In this document: in pieces, positions 30,876 to 42,500 of the stretch | How the letters are laid out: every line of letters starts with the position of its first letter | Position numbering within the stretch: position 1 is the stretch's first letter | NCBI GenBank assembly: GCA_017469785.1 | Contig: JAFUFU010000044.1 | Coordinates: forward strand, 1-64,000 | Length of the DNA stretch: 64,000 nt | Direction of reading: 5' to 3' | Source: Treponema sp. | GTDB taxonomy: Bacteria > Spirochaetota > Spirochaetia > Treponematales > Treponemataceae | Program-made: the position numbers and the translations under genes | Notes under the pieces: model-generated | What the model was told of the DNA's origin: nothing | Database searches by the model: none | What the model saw: the letters and a program-made list of their open reading frames with translations, nothing else

Positions 30876-33800
30876 TCAGTCGAATTCGGTTTTTTCAGCT
30901 TTATCTTCCGTCAATAAAATCTGGATTTTCGATTTGTCGATTTTCTTTTCTTTCATCACTAGTGAGTATAGAACAGGGATGAAAAAGAGCGTAACGAATG
31001 TTGAGGAAAGCAGGCCGCCTACTACGGCGACTCCGATCGGCTGAACCATGGCGGCACTTCCGCTGGTGGCAAAACACATTGGCAGCATACCCAAAACCGT
31101 GGTCAAAGTCGTCATCAGAACCGGGCGCAAACGGCTGGCTCCGGCTTCAAGGCAGGCTTCCTTCATTTTGTAGCCCCGGTCAATCAGAAGATTCGTGTAG
31201 TCAACCAAAATAATTCCGTTGTTGACGACGATTCCGACCAGCATAATCAGACCGACCGCACTGACCATGGAAATTGCCTGCCCCATAATCTTGTAGATGG
31301 CCACGACGCCGATAATCAGGAAGGGAATGGTCATCAGGTTGATAAAGGGAGCCTTAAAGCTCTCGTAGGTTCCCGCCATTACTCCAAAGACCAGCAGAAT
31401 CGCCATCAAGATGATTAAGCCGTAAGTCTTTCCCTGATCCTGCATATTCTGCCATGCGCCGTCATAAACGAGGGTCACATCATCAGGTACGATGAAAGTC
31501 TCGGCGATTCCGTCTTTGATTGCCTGCTCGACTTCATAGGCATTCCTGTCTGTGAGGATATCGCAGGTAATTGTGACGATTCGCGACTGGTTTTCCCGCT
31601 TAATGCTTACCGGCCCCAAGCCTTTTTTGACCTGAGCGAAATTTGCCACGCTGACCTTGCCGCCGCTGCCGTTCACGAAAATCTGCTCCAAGTCGATGAC
31701 CTGCTTGCGGTCTTCTTTCTGGTACATGAGGACAGTTGAATAATCTTTTCCGCCCTCACGGTAAGTCGTTGAAGTCACGCCGTTCATGGCGTAGTTGATT
31801 TCTTTTGCCACGGTGGTAACATCAACGCCGAAAGCATAGGCTCGCTGGCGATCGATTTCGATTTCAACCTCAGGAACGCCTTTTTCAATATCCACCGAAG
31901 ACTCTCCCAAATCTGGAATTGTCTTCATCACTGCGGAAATCTGGTCTGAGACATCCAGGGCTTTTTCCAAATCATCGCAGCGAATCTTAATCTTAATGTC
32001 GCTTCCCGTCATCTGACCGCGCATTCCCGCACGGAAACCGAATTTCGCCCCGGCAAAATCATTGAAATGAGCGCGGAGCTTGTTCTGAATCGTTGTGGCA
32101 TTGTCGATTTGCTCATCCGAATCCGGAAGTTTGATTTCAAGGGTTCCCCGGTAAGATGAGCTTGAAGCACCGCTGGTTGAAATCAATGTTTTGTAGCCCT
32201 TCACTTCATCCCGGACAATCTGCTCAAACTGGCTCATGACGGTCATGGTCTCTTCAAGATTTGTTCCGATGGGCAATGTCACATTGAGAGTTACGCTGTC
32301 GTCGTTTCCGTTGGGCATCATGTTCACATTAAGGGTCGTGGCAAGGGCAAGGGAAATGACAAGGGCAGAAAAACAAATCACCACCGTTGCCTTTCTGTGC
32401 CCCAAAGCAGATTTCAAAGCCCGCCTGTAAAGAGCCGTCAGTTTTTCCAAAGGAATGTCCAGCAATTCGTAGAATTTTTTGAGGGGCTTGAAAGTGACAG
32501 GCTTTTCATTTCTGTTGGTAAGGGGCAGGAATTTTCCCGCGAGAACAGGAACAAGGAAAATCGCCACGAAAAGTGAAGAGACAAGGGCTATAACCACCGT
32601 AAAGATGATTCCCTTGAACATCTGTCCCATCATGCCCAAATCAGACATAAAGAAAAGGAAAGGAATGAAAACGCAGATTGTGGTCAGGTTTCCCGAAAGA
32701 ACGGACATTATCATCTCGCTGGAACCCAGGACTGCCGCCACTTTGGGCTTTGCGCCGCGGCTTCTGTAGACATAAATATTCTCAATCATGACGATGGAAG
32801 CGTCTACAATCATACCAACGCCAAGGATAAGCCCCGTCAAAGTCATCATGTTGAGGGTGATTCCCGCAAAATTCATGCAGAGCATGGTGATGATTATCGA
32901 AAGTGGAATCGAAATGGCAATTATGACAGTGGATTTGAAATTCTTCAAAAATAGGAAAAGCACCAAAACCGCAAGGAGCAAGCCCTGATAACAGCTATCA
33001 AGGAGCGTATTGATTGTGTCGCGGATTGAATCGGTGGTGTCAGAGATGATTTCCATCGAAACATCCGTCGGCAGCAATTCCTGGATTTCTTCCATTTTTT
33101 CGTAAACTTTGTTCGCCACAGTGACCGAGTTTTTGCCCGACTGCTTGGTAACGCTCACATAGATGCCCGGCTCGCCATTGATGTAAACATCATTGGTCTT
33201 GTCCTTGTAGCCCATGTATGCCGTACCTATATCTGAAAGCCGGACAACATAATCGCCCTTTGTAGCGATAATCGTATCATTTATTTCCTCGATGCTGGAA
33301 AATTCGCCCACAGTTCGGATTGAATAGTCGGTCTTGCCCTCGGTGATTTTACCGCCGCCAAGCTCAAGATTCTGCTTTGAGAGGGCAGAATTTACCGTTG
33401 AAAGGGTAAGTCCGTAGGCAGCAAGTCTGTTCTGGGAGATGTCAACGCGGACGATTTTGTCCCTTCCGCCTGAGACAGTGGCTTCCGCAACGCCGTCGGT
33501 CTGCTCCAAAAGGCTTACGATTGTGTCCTCGGCGAGAACTTTAAGCTCGTCCCGGCTTCGGTTTCCCCGCACCGCAATCCGCAGAATCGGCATGGAATCC
33601 GAGTCCATTTTCATAATGGTCGGGCTGTCCGCGTCATCCGGGAGCCTTTTTAACACGCGGTCGATTTTGTCCCGCACATTGTTGGTGGCAATGTCCAAAT
33701 CAGTTCCGTAGTTGAATTCAAGGGAAATAGATGAAGAGCCTTCTTTTGATGTTGAAGTCAATGATTTTAAGCCGCTGACCGAAATCAGCTGGGCTTCAAG

Positions 33801-33998
33801 CACCTTTGTAACAGTTTTTTCGACCGACTCAGGCCCGGCATTCGTATATGTGGTCCTTACCATCAGATATGGGCTGTCAACGTCCGGCATAAGGCTGATA
33901 GCCACGTTGCTGAGGGTAAAAAGTCCCATGATTCCCAGCAAAACAAAGATAATCAAGGTAAGCACCGGATGTTCAAGTGTATTTTTTGAAATATTCAT
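30876..33998 (-). CDS. RND-family efflux transporter (AcrB/HAE1-like inner-membrane pump)
   Basis: A 1040-residue pump of normal length. It opens MNISKNTLEHPVLTLIIFVL, has the conserved motif following TM1 (DVDSPYLMVRTTYTNAGPES), the two large periplasmic loops, and twelve membrane helices in two sixes. The TM4 region has LTGLILGVGMIVDASIVMIE with the Asp that usually belongs to the proton relay, and the second-half equivalent is MLVGIVVNNGIILVDYTNLL. It forms a trimer that uses proton flow to export hydrophobic drugs, detergents or metabolites. Second gene set: the membrane-fusion and TolC genes lie upstream on the same strand (34038 and 35103), so this is a complete tripartite operon. Confidence 0.95.
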   Translation of the reverse strand: MNISKNTLEHPVLTLIIFVLLGIMGLFTLSNVAISLMPDVDSPYLMVRTTYTNAGPESVEKTVTKVLEAQLISVSGLKSLTSTSKEGSSSISLEFNYGTDLDIATNNVRDKIDRVLKRLPDDADSPTIMKMDSDSMPILRIAVRGNRSRDELKVLAEDTIVSLLEQTDGVAEATVSGGRDKIVRVDISQNRLAAYGLTLSTVNSALSKQNLELGGGKITEGKTDYSIRTVGEFSSIEEINDTIIATKGDYVVRLSDIGTAYMGYKDKTNDVYINGEPGIYVSVTKQSGKNSVTVANKVYEKMEEIQELLPTDVSMEIISDTTDSIRDTINTLLDSCYQGLLLAVLVLFLFLKNFKSTVIIAISIPLSIIITMLCMNFAGITLNMMTLTGLILGVGMIVDASIVMIENIYVYRSRGAKPKVAAVLGSSEMIMSVLSGNLTTICVFIPFLFFMSDLGMMGQMFKGIIFTVVIALVSSLFVAIFLVPVLAGKFLPLTNRNEKPVTFKPLKKFYELLDIPLEKLTALYRRALKSALGHRKATVVICFSALVISLALATTLNVNMMPNGNDDSVTLNVTLPIGTNLEETMTVMSQFEQIVRDEVKGYKTLISTSGASSSSYRGTLEIKLPDSDEQIDNATTIQNKLRAHFNDFAGAKFGFRAGMRGQMTGSDIKIKIRCDDLEKALDVSDQISAVMKTIPDLGESSVDIEKGVPEVEIEIDRQRAYAFGVDVTTVAKEINYAMNGVTSTTYREGGKDYSTVLMYQKEDRKQVIDLEQIFVNGSGGKVSVANFAQVKKGLGPVSIKRENQSRIVTITCDILTDRNAYEVEQAIKDGIAETFIVPDDVTLVYDGAWQNMQDQGKTYGLIILMAILLVFGVMAGTYESFKAPFINLMTIPFLIIGVVAIYKIMGQAISMVSAVGLIMLVGIVVNNGIILVDYTNLLIDRGYKMKEACLEAGASRLRPVLMTTLTTVLGMLPMCFATSGSAAMVQPIGVAVVGGLLSSTFVTLFFIPVLYSLVMKEKKIDKSKIQILLTEDKAEKTEFD

Positions 33999-34037
33999 AA
34001 GTCATATTCCTTATTTGCTGTGTTCTCTGTGAGTGTT

Positions 34038-35093
34038 TTATTTTCTTTCGCCGCTTCTCTCGCTGTTTGCGCCTTCGCCTTTTCCGATTCTCTCGCCGCT
34101 TCTTTCCTTGCGCTCAGGATTTTCGTTTTTTTTCTCATTGCTCGCTTCTGCCTGCTCATTCTTAGTCGTGCCGTTCGTGATATCGCGGATTTTTGAGCCG
34201 TCATTAAGGGAAGTCTGGCCCTGGATTACGACTTTTTCGCCTTCATTCACGCCTTCAAGAATCTGGATTCTGCCGTCAACGGACTGACCTGTCTTTACCT
34301 TGCGCCGCTCAACCGTATCGCCGCCATCTTTTACCACATAGGCGTAATATTCATCATTGAGGGAGACCAGGGCGTCTGCGGGCATAGTCACTTCCCCGGC
34401 ATAGTCCTGAGTATACAGCTTGATTTTGCCGAACATACCTGCATTCACCCGACTGTCCCGCTCGTCAAAATGCAGGATAACTTCCTTGGTACGGCTCGTC
34501 GTGTCAACCACCGGACTTACCCTCGTAACCGTGGCGTTAAAAACCACGCCTGGATAAGCCTCCACGGAAACCTCAGCTTTCAGGCCAGGCTTCAAAACCG
34601 CAACATAACGCTCAGGAATGTCCGCGCTGACTTGCAAATTCGCAATATCTCCCACGATGGCAATCACCGTGCTGGTTGAAACCGTCGTTCCGTTTTTGAG
34701 GGGTGTTGAGATAATGCTTCCGTTAATCGGCGCGTAGACCGGGCTTTTTTTGTAATACTGACCAGGAGAATTGGGATCAACATAAGCGATTACATCCCCG
34801 CGGCGCACGGAAGAGCCCAGCATCACGTTCGTTTCCATGATTTTTCCGCTAACATCAGGGAAAACATTCACCGAGTTCTGGCTCTCAATCTCACCGTTGG
34901 CAATCACATAACCGTGGAGCGTTTCCTTTTGAACTGTTTCTGTTTTGACCGTAAAGACAGTGTTTCCGCTGCCACGACCGCGCCCCTTTCCCATTCCGGC
35001 ATTTCCGCCGCTTTTCTTTGAAATTGCAACATAAGCAACAACCGCAACCATGGCTGCCGCCGCACAAGCCATAACGATATGTGACTTTCTCAT
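34038..35093 (-). CDS. Membrane-fusion (periplasmic adaptor) protein of RND efflux system
   Basis: A 351-residue adaptor. N-terminal membrane anchor (SHIVMACAAAAMVAVVAYVA). A Gly-rich linker leads to a biotinyl-lipoyl-like half-motif (ETLHGYVIANGEIESQNSVN), a barrel-sandwich region (YKKSPVYAPINGSIISTPLK) and the beta-barrel (LKAEVSVEAYPGVVFNATVT). The C-terminal 60 residues are a highly charged Lys/Glu/Arg tail, unusual for the family. There is no obvious long hairpin coiled coil; the hybrid domain is short, as in compact adaptors. It lies 9 bases downstream of the TolC gene and 39 bases upstream of the pump. Confidence 0.9.
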   Translation of the reverse strand: MRKSHIVMACAAAAMVAVVAYVAISKKSGGNAGMGKGRGRGSGNTVFTVKTETVQKETLHGYVIANGEIESQNSVNVFPDVSGKIMETNVMLGSSVRRGDVIAYVDPNSPGQYYKKSPVYAPINGSIISTPLKNGTTVSTSTVIAIVGDIANLQVSADIPERYVAVLKPGLKAEVSVEAYPGVVFNATVTRVSPVVDTTSRTKEVILHFDERDSRVNAGMFGKIKLYTQDYAGEVTMPADALVSLNDEYYAYVVKDGGDTVERRKVKTGQSVDGRIQILEGVNEGEKVVIQGQTSLNDGSKIRDITNGTTKNEQAEASNEKKNENPERKERSGERIGKGEGANSERSGERK

Positions 35094-35102
35094 ATTCTTC
35101 TC

Positions 35103-36422
35103 CTATTTTCCAAGCGTACCGAAGGGAACGCCGATTGTATTTTCAAGATTCAAAATCGCCTTGATGAGCGTAAGGGTCTCGCTTTTAAGGGAAACCTGGG
35201 CGTTCAAGAGCGAAGTGTTTGCGTTCTGCAAAGTGAGCAAATCCTTTGCGCCGCGATTGTAGGCTTCTTGTGTCATGTCGTAGGTTTTCTGCGCCAGAGT
35301 GACATTTGCCTGCTTGTATTTGATTGATTCCTGACTCTGCTTTATCGAGCGGAGACTTGAATCAATGGTTCTTTTGAGATTTTTCCTTTCGTTCTCAAGC
35401 TGAAGCTCCAAATCCGCCGCCGAGTCCTTTGCCGTGTCGATTGCGTCATTTCTGACCGACCATGGAAGCAGGCCGTCCAGAGGAATGGTCGCCGAAAGAA
35501 TAAGGCTTGTCGTTTTTGTAGGGTCAGGAGCCGTTCCCTCGTAGCCCATATACCAATATTGGTCACGCCAATTAAGGGTAGCGCTCAAGCTGGGGGCAAA
35601 AGCCGAAAATCTTTTTTCAAGTACGGTGTTTTTTGCCGCCGCAAGTTTGTATTCGAGCAACTTAATAGAAGAAGACTGCACATTTTGCGAATCAAGGGAA
35701 ATTTCGTTCAGGTTGATTAAATCATCAAGGGAGCCTTCAAGCTCGATTTTTTCGTCTGTGGAAAGCCCCAGAGTCTGCTTAAAAGAATCCAAATCATTCA
35801 AGAAAGTCGTGCGGGCGCTTTCCACGGTGGGAATCTTGCTCTTGTAGTTGACTTCCGCCGAAAGAACATCAATTTCGCTCAGCCGTCCCTGATTGTAGCG
35901 GGCCAGATTGCTCGTGTACTGGGTTTTGGCAATCTCAAGATTTTTTTCCTGCAAGACGATGTTTTCTTTTTCGTAAAGAAGACCATAAAAAGCCTCCCTC
36001 ACGCTCAACTCAACAGATTTCACCGCATCGTCAAAAGTAAGTTTGCCAGACTCATAGTTGATTTTCGCGCTTTGCATTGAAGTGTAAAGATTTGCGCTCA
36101 AAGAAATGGAAAGGGTCGCTGAAAGAGCCATGTTCGCCGTGTAGCCCGCATCATTATCGCTCAAAGCATCAATTGGAAGCGATGAAGTCGCCCCCACGCT
36201 GGCAGTCGGACTGATGCTGTTCCATGAATGATTTTTTGCCCGGGCTGCCGCATCAAGGGTAATCTGGGCGCGGGCCACAGAAACATTATTCTTTTTGGCC
36301 AGTTCCACCGCATCCTCAATTGAAAGCGAAAGCACATCTGATTGAAGATTTTCAGCTGAATCTGAGAATAAAAAGTGAATGCCGAAGAAAAAAATCGCCG
36401 ACAGTATTACAATTCGTTTCAT
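35103..36422 (-). CDS. TolC-like outer-membrane efflux protein
   Basis: A 439-residue outer-membrane factor with a signal peptide (RIVILSAIFFFGIHFLFS). It has two repeats of the TolC fold: LSIEDAVELAKKNNVSVARA and, in the second half, LLEYKLAAAKNTVLEKRFSA, each followed by the long helices that make the periplasmic tunnel (EKENIVLQEKNLEIAKTQYT and TYDMTQEAYNRGAKDLLTLQ). It is first in the operon TolC-adaptor-pump. Upstream, 36456-36511 is the terminator of the giant lipoprotein gene, so this operon either has a compact promoter in the 34 bases after it or depends on read-through. Confidence 0.92.
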   Translation of the reverse strand: MKRIVILSAIFFFGIHFLFSDSAENLQSDVLSLSIEDAVELAKKNNVSVARAQITLDAAARAKNHSWNSISPTASVGATSSLPIDALSDNDAGYTANMALSATLSISLSANLYTSMQSAKINYESGKLTFDDAVKSVELSVREAFYGLLYEKENIVLQEKNLEIAKTQYTSNLARYNQGRLSEIDVLSAEVNYKSKIPTVESARTTFLNDLDSFKQTLGLSTDEKIELEGSLDDLINLNEISLDSQNVQSSSIKLLEYKLAAAKNTVLEKRFSAFAPSLSATLNWRDQYWYMGYEGTAPDPTKTTSLILSATIPLDGLLPWSVRNDAIDTAKDSAADLELQLENERKNLKRTIDSSLRSIKQSQESIKYKQANVTLAQKTYDMTQEAYNRGAKDLLTLQNANTSLLNAQVSLKSETLTLIKAILNLENTIGVPFGTLGK

Positions 36423-36455
36423 ACTATAATAATATCGGCGATTTGATTCTGTTTC

Positions 36456-36511
36456 AAAAAAAAAGTGTTATAACACGAAATAAAACAAGAAATTATTTCT
36501 GCTTTATTTCG
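36456..36511 (-). terminator. Terminator of the giant lipoprotein gene
   Basis: On the minus strand, CGAAATAAA (36511-36503) pairs with TTTATTTCG (36484-36476), then the 12-base palindrome GTGTTATAACAC (36476-36465) is followed by nine T (36464-36456). Either hairpin could terminate. Confidence 0.7.
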
Positions 36512-36526
36512 CTTGTGAAAAGCCGG

Positions 36527-39500
36527 CTATTTTTTCTGAGCAAGCTCAACCGGACCGTCGTCAAGACAGTAGACAACAGCCGGGTTTGTAGTTCCGTTTC
36601 CATAAACGGTCGTACTGTCGCTGACCGGGTAACTAGATTTATTTACCGCACTGACCGTTTTTCGATTTGTTCCGCCTTTCGGGATTGCAATAAGTTTTCC
36701 GTCAGAATCTTTATGAACACCGACGTTTACGCGGTCAATAATCGGAATACCAGTTGTAGGAATAGTTGAAATTTCCCAGTTACCTGTAAACATGTCGCTG
36801 TCATCGCTGCCGGCAAAGGTCGGATATCCATTGTCAAATTTCACAGGATATGCAATGCGGGCCGCCGCCGAAGTGTCCTCGTTTGCAGGAACAAAGTAGC
36901 CGATTCGGGGAACATGATTACCACTATCGTCTTTTGCAACATCAATCGTACACCATGTACCTACAGAAAGGAATGAGTCTACCGTGAAAGTTTTTGCGCT
37001 CGCAGTCTGAGGAACTCCGCGTGAAACAGGAACGTACGTATAGAGCAAGTCAGCAGAAAGGCTGTCATAGTGGGCGATATGAATTCCGTCATCAGCATCA
37101 ATTGCCATACGGCAGTACATACCGCCAGTACTACTTATCTCTCCAGCATGAGACTGCCAGTTTCCTGTGTACATATTATTCTCTTTTTCAGTGTCACTGT
37201 CGCTAGGAGTGTCGTAAGAAAGCACAAGATTCTTGTTCACGCCGTCGTACCAGCAAAGGACAACCGTAGGCGTTGCAGCAGTTGCCGTTGAAGGAAGCAC
37301 TCCGATATCAACGAATTTTCCGCCCTGATATGTAGTTGTCACCTGATATGCAGACGCATAACTTGAGCCAAGGCTGGTTCCCGCTACACGGTAGATGTGC
37401 TGACCAGAAGCATGATTGTTTGTATTTGTACTTACTGAATCGTAAGCGTGATTGAAGCGCTTGTCCTGTATAGGCCAATCGCTCTCACAATGCTGCAAAT
37501 CCAGCATTGAATCATTGGCAGTTCCACTGTCCCAATATTTTTCACCATTTCCATCACTTTTAGTAGCACTCCCATTTACACCTGTGTAACCAAAATCTCC
37601 AGGCTCAGCTCCAACTTTACCCTGCCTGTATCGAATCTGCTTGGTAAGATTGTCCCAGTACGCCAGGTGAACTGTGACTTTGTTTGTTGCGCTCGGTGCG
37701 CTATTTGGATCTGGCATAGAGGTCGCCATTGCCAGAGACTGGGTTCGGTCAATATCCGTTGTCCATGTAGTCTCAGAAGAATCAATCGGAATACAGATTG
37801 CCTCGATTCGGCTTGAATTCTTTATTTTCTGATAGTTTTCGTTTAAGTCCATATTGTAGATAGTATTTCCAGCCTGTCTTGAGAAGAACTGTAAGTATGC
37901 CGCTCCTACTGCGGTGTCAGTATCAGGGGACTGAGCCGCCGCATAGGGGTAGCCGTACTGGTCAAAGCAGAAGGTGTTGTTTGTAAACCAACCATAATTC
38001 TGAGCTATGGCCGTCTGGCTCTTTATATTGTTCAAAGCCTGAGTAGAACCATTATCAATGAAAGGCGCACTGAAATAAACAACCGCATTCGAGAATGAAA
38101 TACCGATTCTTCCCTTAGGACTGATTTTCATCGTCGGGTTGTCACTCTTTCCGTTGCGGGGTTCTGCCGCGTTTAGGAACTGCCAGACATCGAGTTTCAA
38201 ATCGTCCGTAAGTACATTGTTATTGTTGTTGTTCGGCTGTCTGTTATAGGCATATGTATAGTTCGTATCAGAAACATCGCCCGTATACGAGCCAAGCGCA
38301 TCATTATTGTTGTAATTGTTCAGCGCAGCCACTCCGTTCACAGTCACTTTGATTTCACCAGAGCTGGCTCCGCTTCCGGTGCCGGTAGTGAGCGTAATCG
38401 TATTTGCCACAGAAGAGCCGTTCACAGAACCGTTTATCAGGGTTGTTTCTGTCATACCCTGTACGGTAACTTTTGCCGTGTTCGTTCCCAGGTTGAATCC
38501 CACAAACTGTATCGTTTCGCCTTCATATACCGGATAGCTTCCGAGAACAGTTCGCGCATAAACGCTCGGAGCCTTTCGGAAGTATGGACTGAGGTGAGTG
38601 ACGACCTGTGTGACATAAGGAACAACATCCATCTGATACAAAGGCACATTGTCGCTTCCGTCTTTGTTTACCAGCGTGGTAGAAACACTGCTCACGTCAA
38701 CCACATTGTAACTGTGGTCAAAAGCAATCACGCGGGCTTTGACATCGGCTTTTGCCGTATTTGCGATTTTTTCGCTATCGATGCTAAGCGTCCATGCAAC
38801 TTTGTGACCGTTTTGGCTCAGATATTTCTCTTCAACAGAGAATTCCCAGCCGCTTGAGATTACCGCGTCGCTTGCCTTCCATCCGCTGCCCGGAGTGTAA
38901 TAGGCCATCTGATAGTAGGTCATACTGTCGCTGCTGTTTACGTATGTTCCGGATGTTGCCGTTACGCTTCCTGCTGTTTTATTGTAGTCGCCGGCGGCTG
39001 AAATATAGCTGCCGCTTGCAGGAGTAAGCGTATCGAATGATACCCACAGGCTCGAAAGTCGCTGATCATCATAGGCATAGCCCTTCATGGTGATTTTTCC
39101 AGATACTTTCGGGTCAGAATCACGCAGTTCCGAAGCCAAATCCGTTGAAGAGTGTTTGCTGGACTTCTCCCAGTCACTTTCCAACTCAATATGGCCTTGC
39201 AGACCTGTGTATGAAGTAACGGCATCGCTGCCCGTAGCTGATGAGCCGTAAACAGAGTTGTCAGTCAAGCTGTTCCACTTGAATGGATCGATGACCGACT
39301 TCGGAGCCTTTGTATCGTTCAAGGCCACGACTAAATCCGAGATACGCACAAAGCAATAATTAGAGCTTTTACCGCAAACCGTTCCATCGGTAGAATCCCA
39401 GAATGTGAATGACATGGCTTTGCCAGTACCGTCAGCCAGTCCGCTCAAATCACTTGAATCAAGGAGATATTTTCGAACCGTATCTGTTTCGCCGCTTGTG

Positions 39501-42500
39501 GCATTTTTAACAGGAGTGAATGTGGCAGAAATATCGCTTGAAGTGCTTTCTTCTTTAAATGTTACATTTGAGTCGCCATTCTTCTGGTAAGTTTTTACGG
39601 AAGAGGCGTCTTTGAGCCATGCCATCTTAATCGTACCGTTTCCGCCTGTAAATTCAGGTACGACAACGAATCCGCTTCGAATCTCAAAGGCCTTTCCGTA
39701 ATTAGAATATGTTGAGCCGCCTGTTTCAAAATCAACGCTGCTCTTGAAATTATCGTTTGCATCCTTATAGCTTCCGTCGGCAGAGGCCGTGACAAACTGA
39801 TAGGTGTTGAATTCATTTTCTGAATATTTGCCTTCGCCGCTCAAGTCAGTTCCGAGATAGAGTTTTGCGATTCTCGGCGCGTTATTCTGAATGCTTGTCT
39901 CGATTCGCTTCTCAGCCACGTTTCCAGCTTCGTCAAAAGCAATACAAACAATCGTTACAGGGCCATCGCTCATCATATCAGAGTAAATCGTGCCGTCCCA
40001 GGTGTATGTCGTAGCGCGCTTGGTAAATGTCTCAACCATTTCGTCGCCGTCATCGCCATTTACAGTGTACTTGTGGGTCGTATCGTTCATTGTGTGGCTT
40101 TCGGTGTTATCAACTACCTGTCCGTACGGGAACCCGGCCTCTGTTACGCTCATTGTAACGGCATCTTCAAATGTCGCTGCGTTTCCGCTTACAGAAGAAA
40201 TCTTGTGATACTCACCGCCGACAAAAATCAAACCGCCGGCTCGGATATGCTTGTTATCTGCAAGGGAGCCACTTGTACTCGTAAAGGTCGTTCCGGCAGC
40301 ATCAAGGGAACCTGAATATGTCTTTCCGTACATGGTATATGTGGAAGTTCCCTGGCTGACAGTGTATTTCTTGATTTCGGTTGTGACGCCTGTTACCGGA
40401 ATATAGTCTGTGGCATAGCTTGAAGAATCCACCATGGCATCAAGAATCCTGACATTGCTGCCATCTTCTACCTTCTCACGCAGGAAATAGAAAAGAACCC
40501 TCTTCAAGCCTGAGCCAGCTTCCGTGATATCGCCGCCAAGGGTGTACAGGTAATTTGAGTTCTGCACCACAGGAACCGTACTTCCAAGAAGGCTGACTTC
40601 ATTGCCTTTGAGAGTGTCGAAAGAAGGCGCCGTGTTGTCAATATAGAAGGAATAGGTCATCGTACTTGCGTGAGGCGGAGTTGCGTTATCCTCAACATAT
40701 ACAGTGTAAGTCACAGTTGTGCCTGACATTGATTCAGTGTCGATAGGAACATAAAGCTTGCGTGTCTTATATCCGTCACTGTCAGTGCTCTCGTCAGAAA
40801 GTTCGTAATTGCTGATTGAGGCGGAACCACGCCGAACTTTCAGTGAAGATACATCAAGACCGTCATTATCTTTGAGACTTGCAACCAGATACCATTTTCC
40901 CTTGAGATAGGTGTCGGCCGTATAGACTTTTTCGATTGAAATTTTAGATGAGTCTTCATAATCTGCCTCTGCAGACGGGTCTGTGCTGTACTGCCGGAGA
41001 ACTGCGCTCTGGCTTGGGGCATTTGCGTCAACATGAATGTAGACCGGTGAAGACCAAAGGCCCATTTTCCCGTTTTCATTGATTGCGCACGAACGGATTG
41101 CGATATTATTCGTTCCAGAAGTTGGGTTAAGGTCATTGTCAGAGTTTATCGAGACGCTCCATGCGCCGGATTTTGTCTCGGCTTTAAGGCCCCACCAGTC
41201 GCTTGTGACATAAATAGGATTATCGTAGTCTCCCAACTTTGTAACAGTCGTGCCGGAAACCGTTGGCGTAATGACACCGCCCAAAGTCGTAAATTCATCG
41301 CTGAATGCAGTTGAGAGCCATGTGACAGTGCCGTCAGCAGCTACAGAGCCAATCTGAATATATACCTGACCGACAGAAGCAGTTCGCGACGGGACTTCAA
41401 CCGTACCGCTCAGGCGGATTGTTCCAGCAAGAGTTGCATATTCCTCTCCAGAATCGTAGTCGGCAGCGGTCGGATAAGTGAATTCTGTTACCGGACGGTC
41501 TCCGTCAGGATTGTGCAGGATAGAATAATCCCGCTTGATGTAAATATTTCCAAGTTCATCGGTAGACTTGAAGAAAATCGGAATCTTGTAGAAATTCGTT
41601 GATGAGTCAAATTCAACTTTATACTGATTGGTATCATCAAACAATGAAAGGTCTGTATTCTGATTTGACACGAATCTGAAATCGAAGATGCTGGCCGACG
41701 CTTTTATATTATTGTCAGAACGCCAGCCTTCAAGAGTCGCAAGAGCAGAGTCTTTCATTGATTCAGTATAATCCGCAGGCGGAACGAGCCATTCAATCGA
41801 CTTGATTCCCACACCGCTGTCGCTTGCGGTTCCAACGATATTGATTGTGCCAGTGACTTCATCGCTTTCACTTGGACTTGTAATCGTAATAGCGTCCGGG
41901 CCGAGGTTGTCCAGAGAGAAAGTCTTTGTCAGAGTTTTTGTATTTCCCGCCTTATCCAGAACGGCAAAAGAGAGCGTTTTCGTGCCGGACGTTGTCTCCT
42001 TTCCGTCTGTAAAGCTAGCTTCAGGAACCCGAATAGCAGGAGACTCATAGTATGTGTACTCCACGCCAGAAACATCGCGGGTCTGCGTTGTTGGGACAAG
42101 ATTAATCGAGTCTTCTGTGATTTCTGCTTCACTTCCAGATTCAACCGTTTTATAATTCTTCGTCTCATCGACTTCTTTTGAGTCAATGATATTAAGCGTT
42201 ACTGAGCTGATATTTTCCTCGCTAACCGGAACATATACTTTGATATATTTTTTATCGCCACCGGCATAGCGAGCGGTGCTTATAATATGCTCCGCTGATT
42301 CAGGTTCAGCGGCTACATTTCCAACAGTATCAAGTCCGTCAGAATTTGTCGAAGTGTAGCTTTCCGCGTTTTTCCCGATAACCAGGGACGGAACGTCGAT
42401 TTTCGGTTCAGCCGTATCAAGATTGACAAGCAGAGCCACGGTGTTATCAGATTCAGAAGAAGAGCTGTTGTATGCGTAGTATGGGCGGGCAAATTCAACT

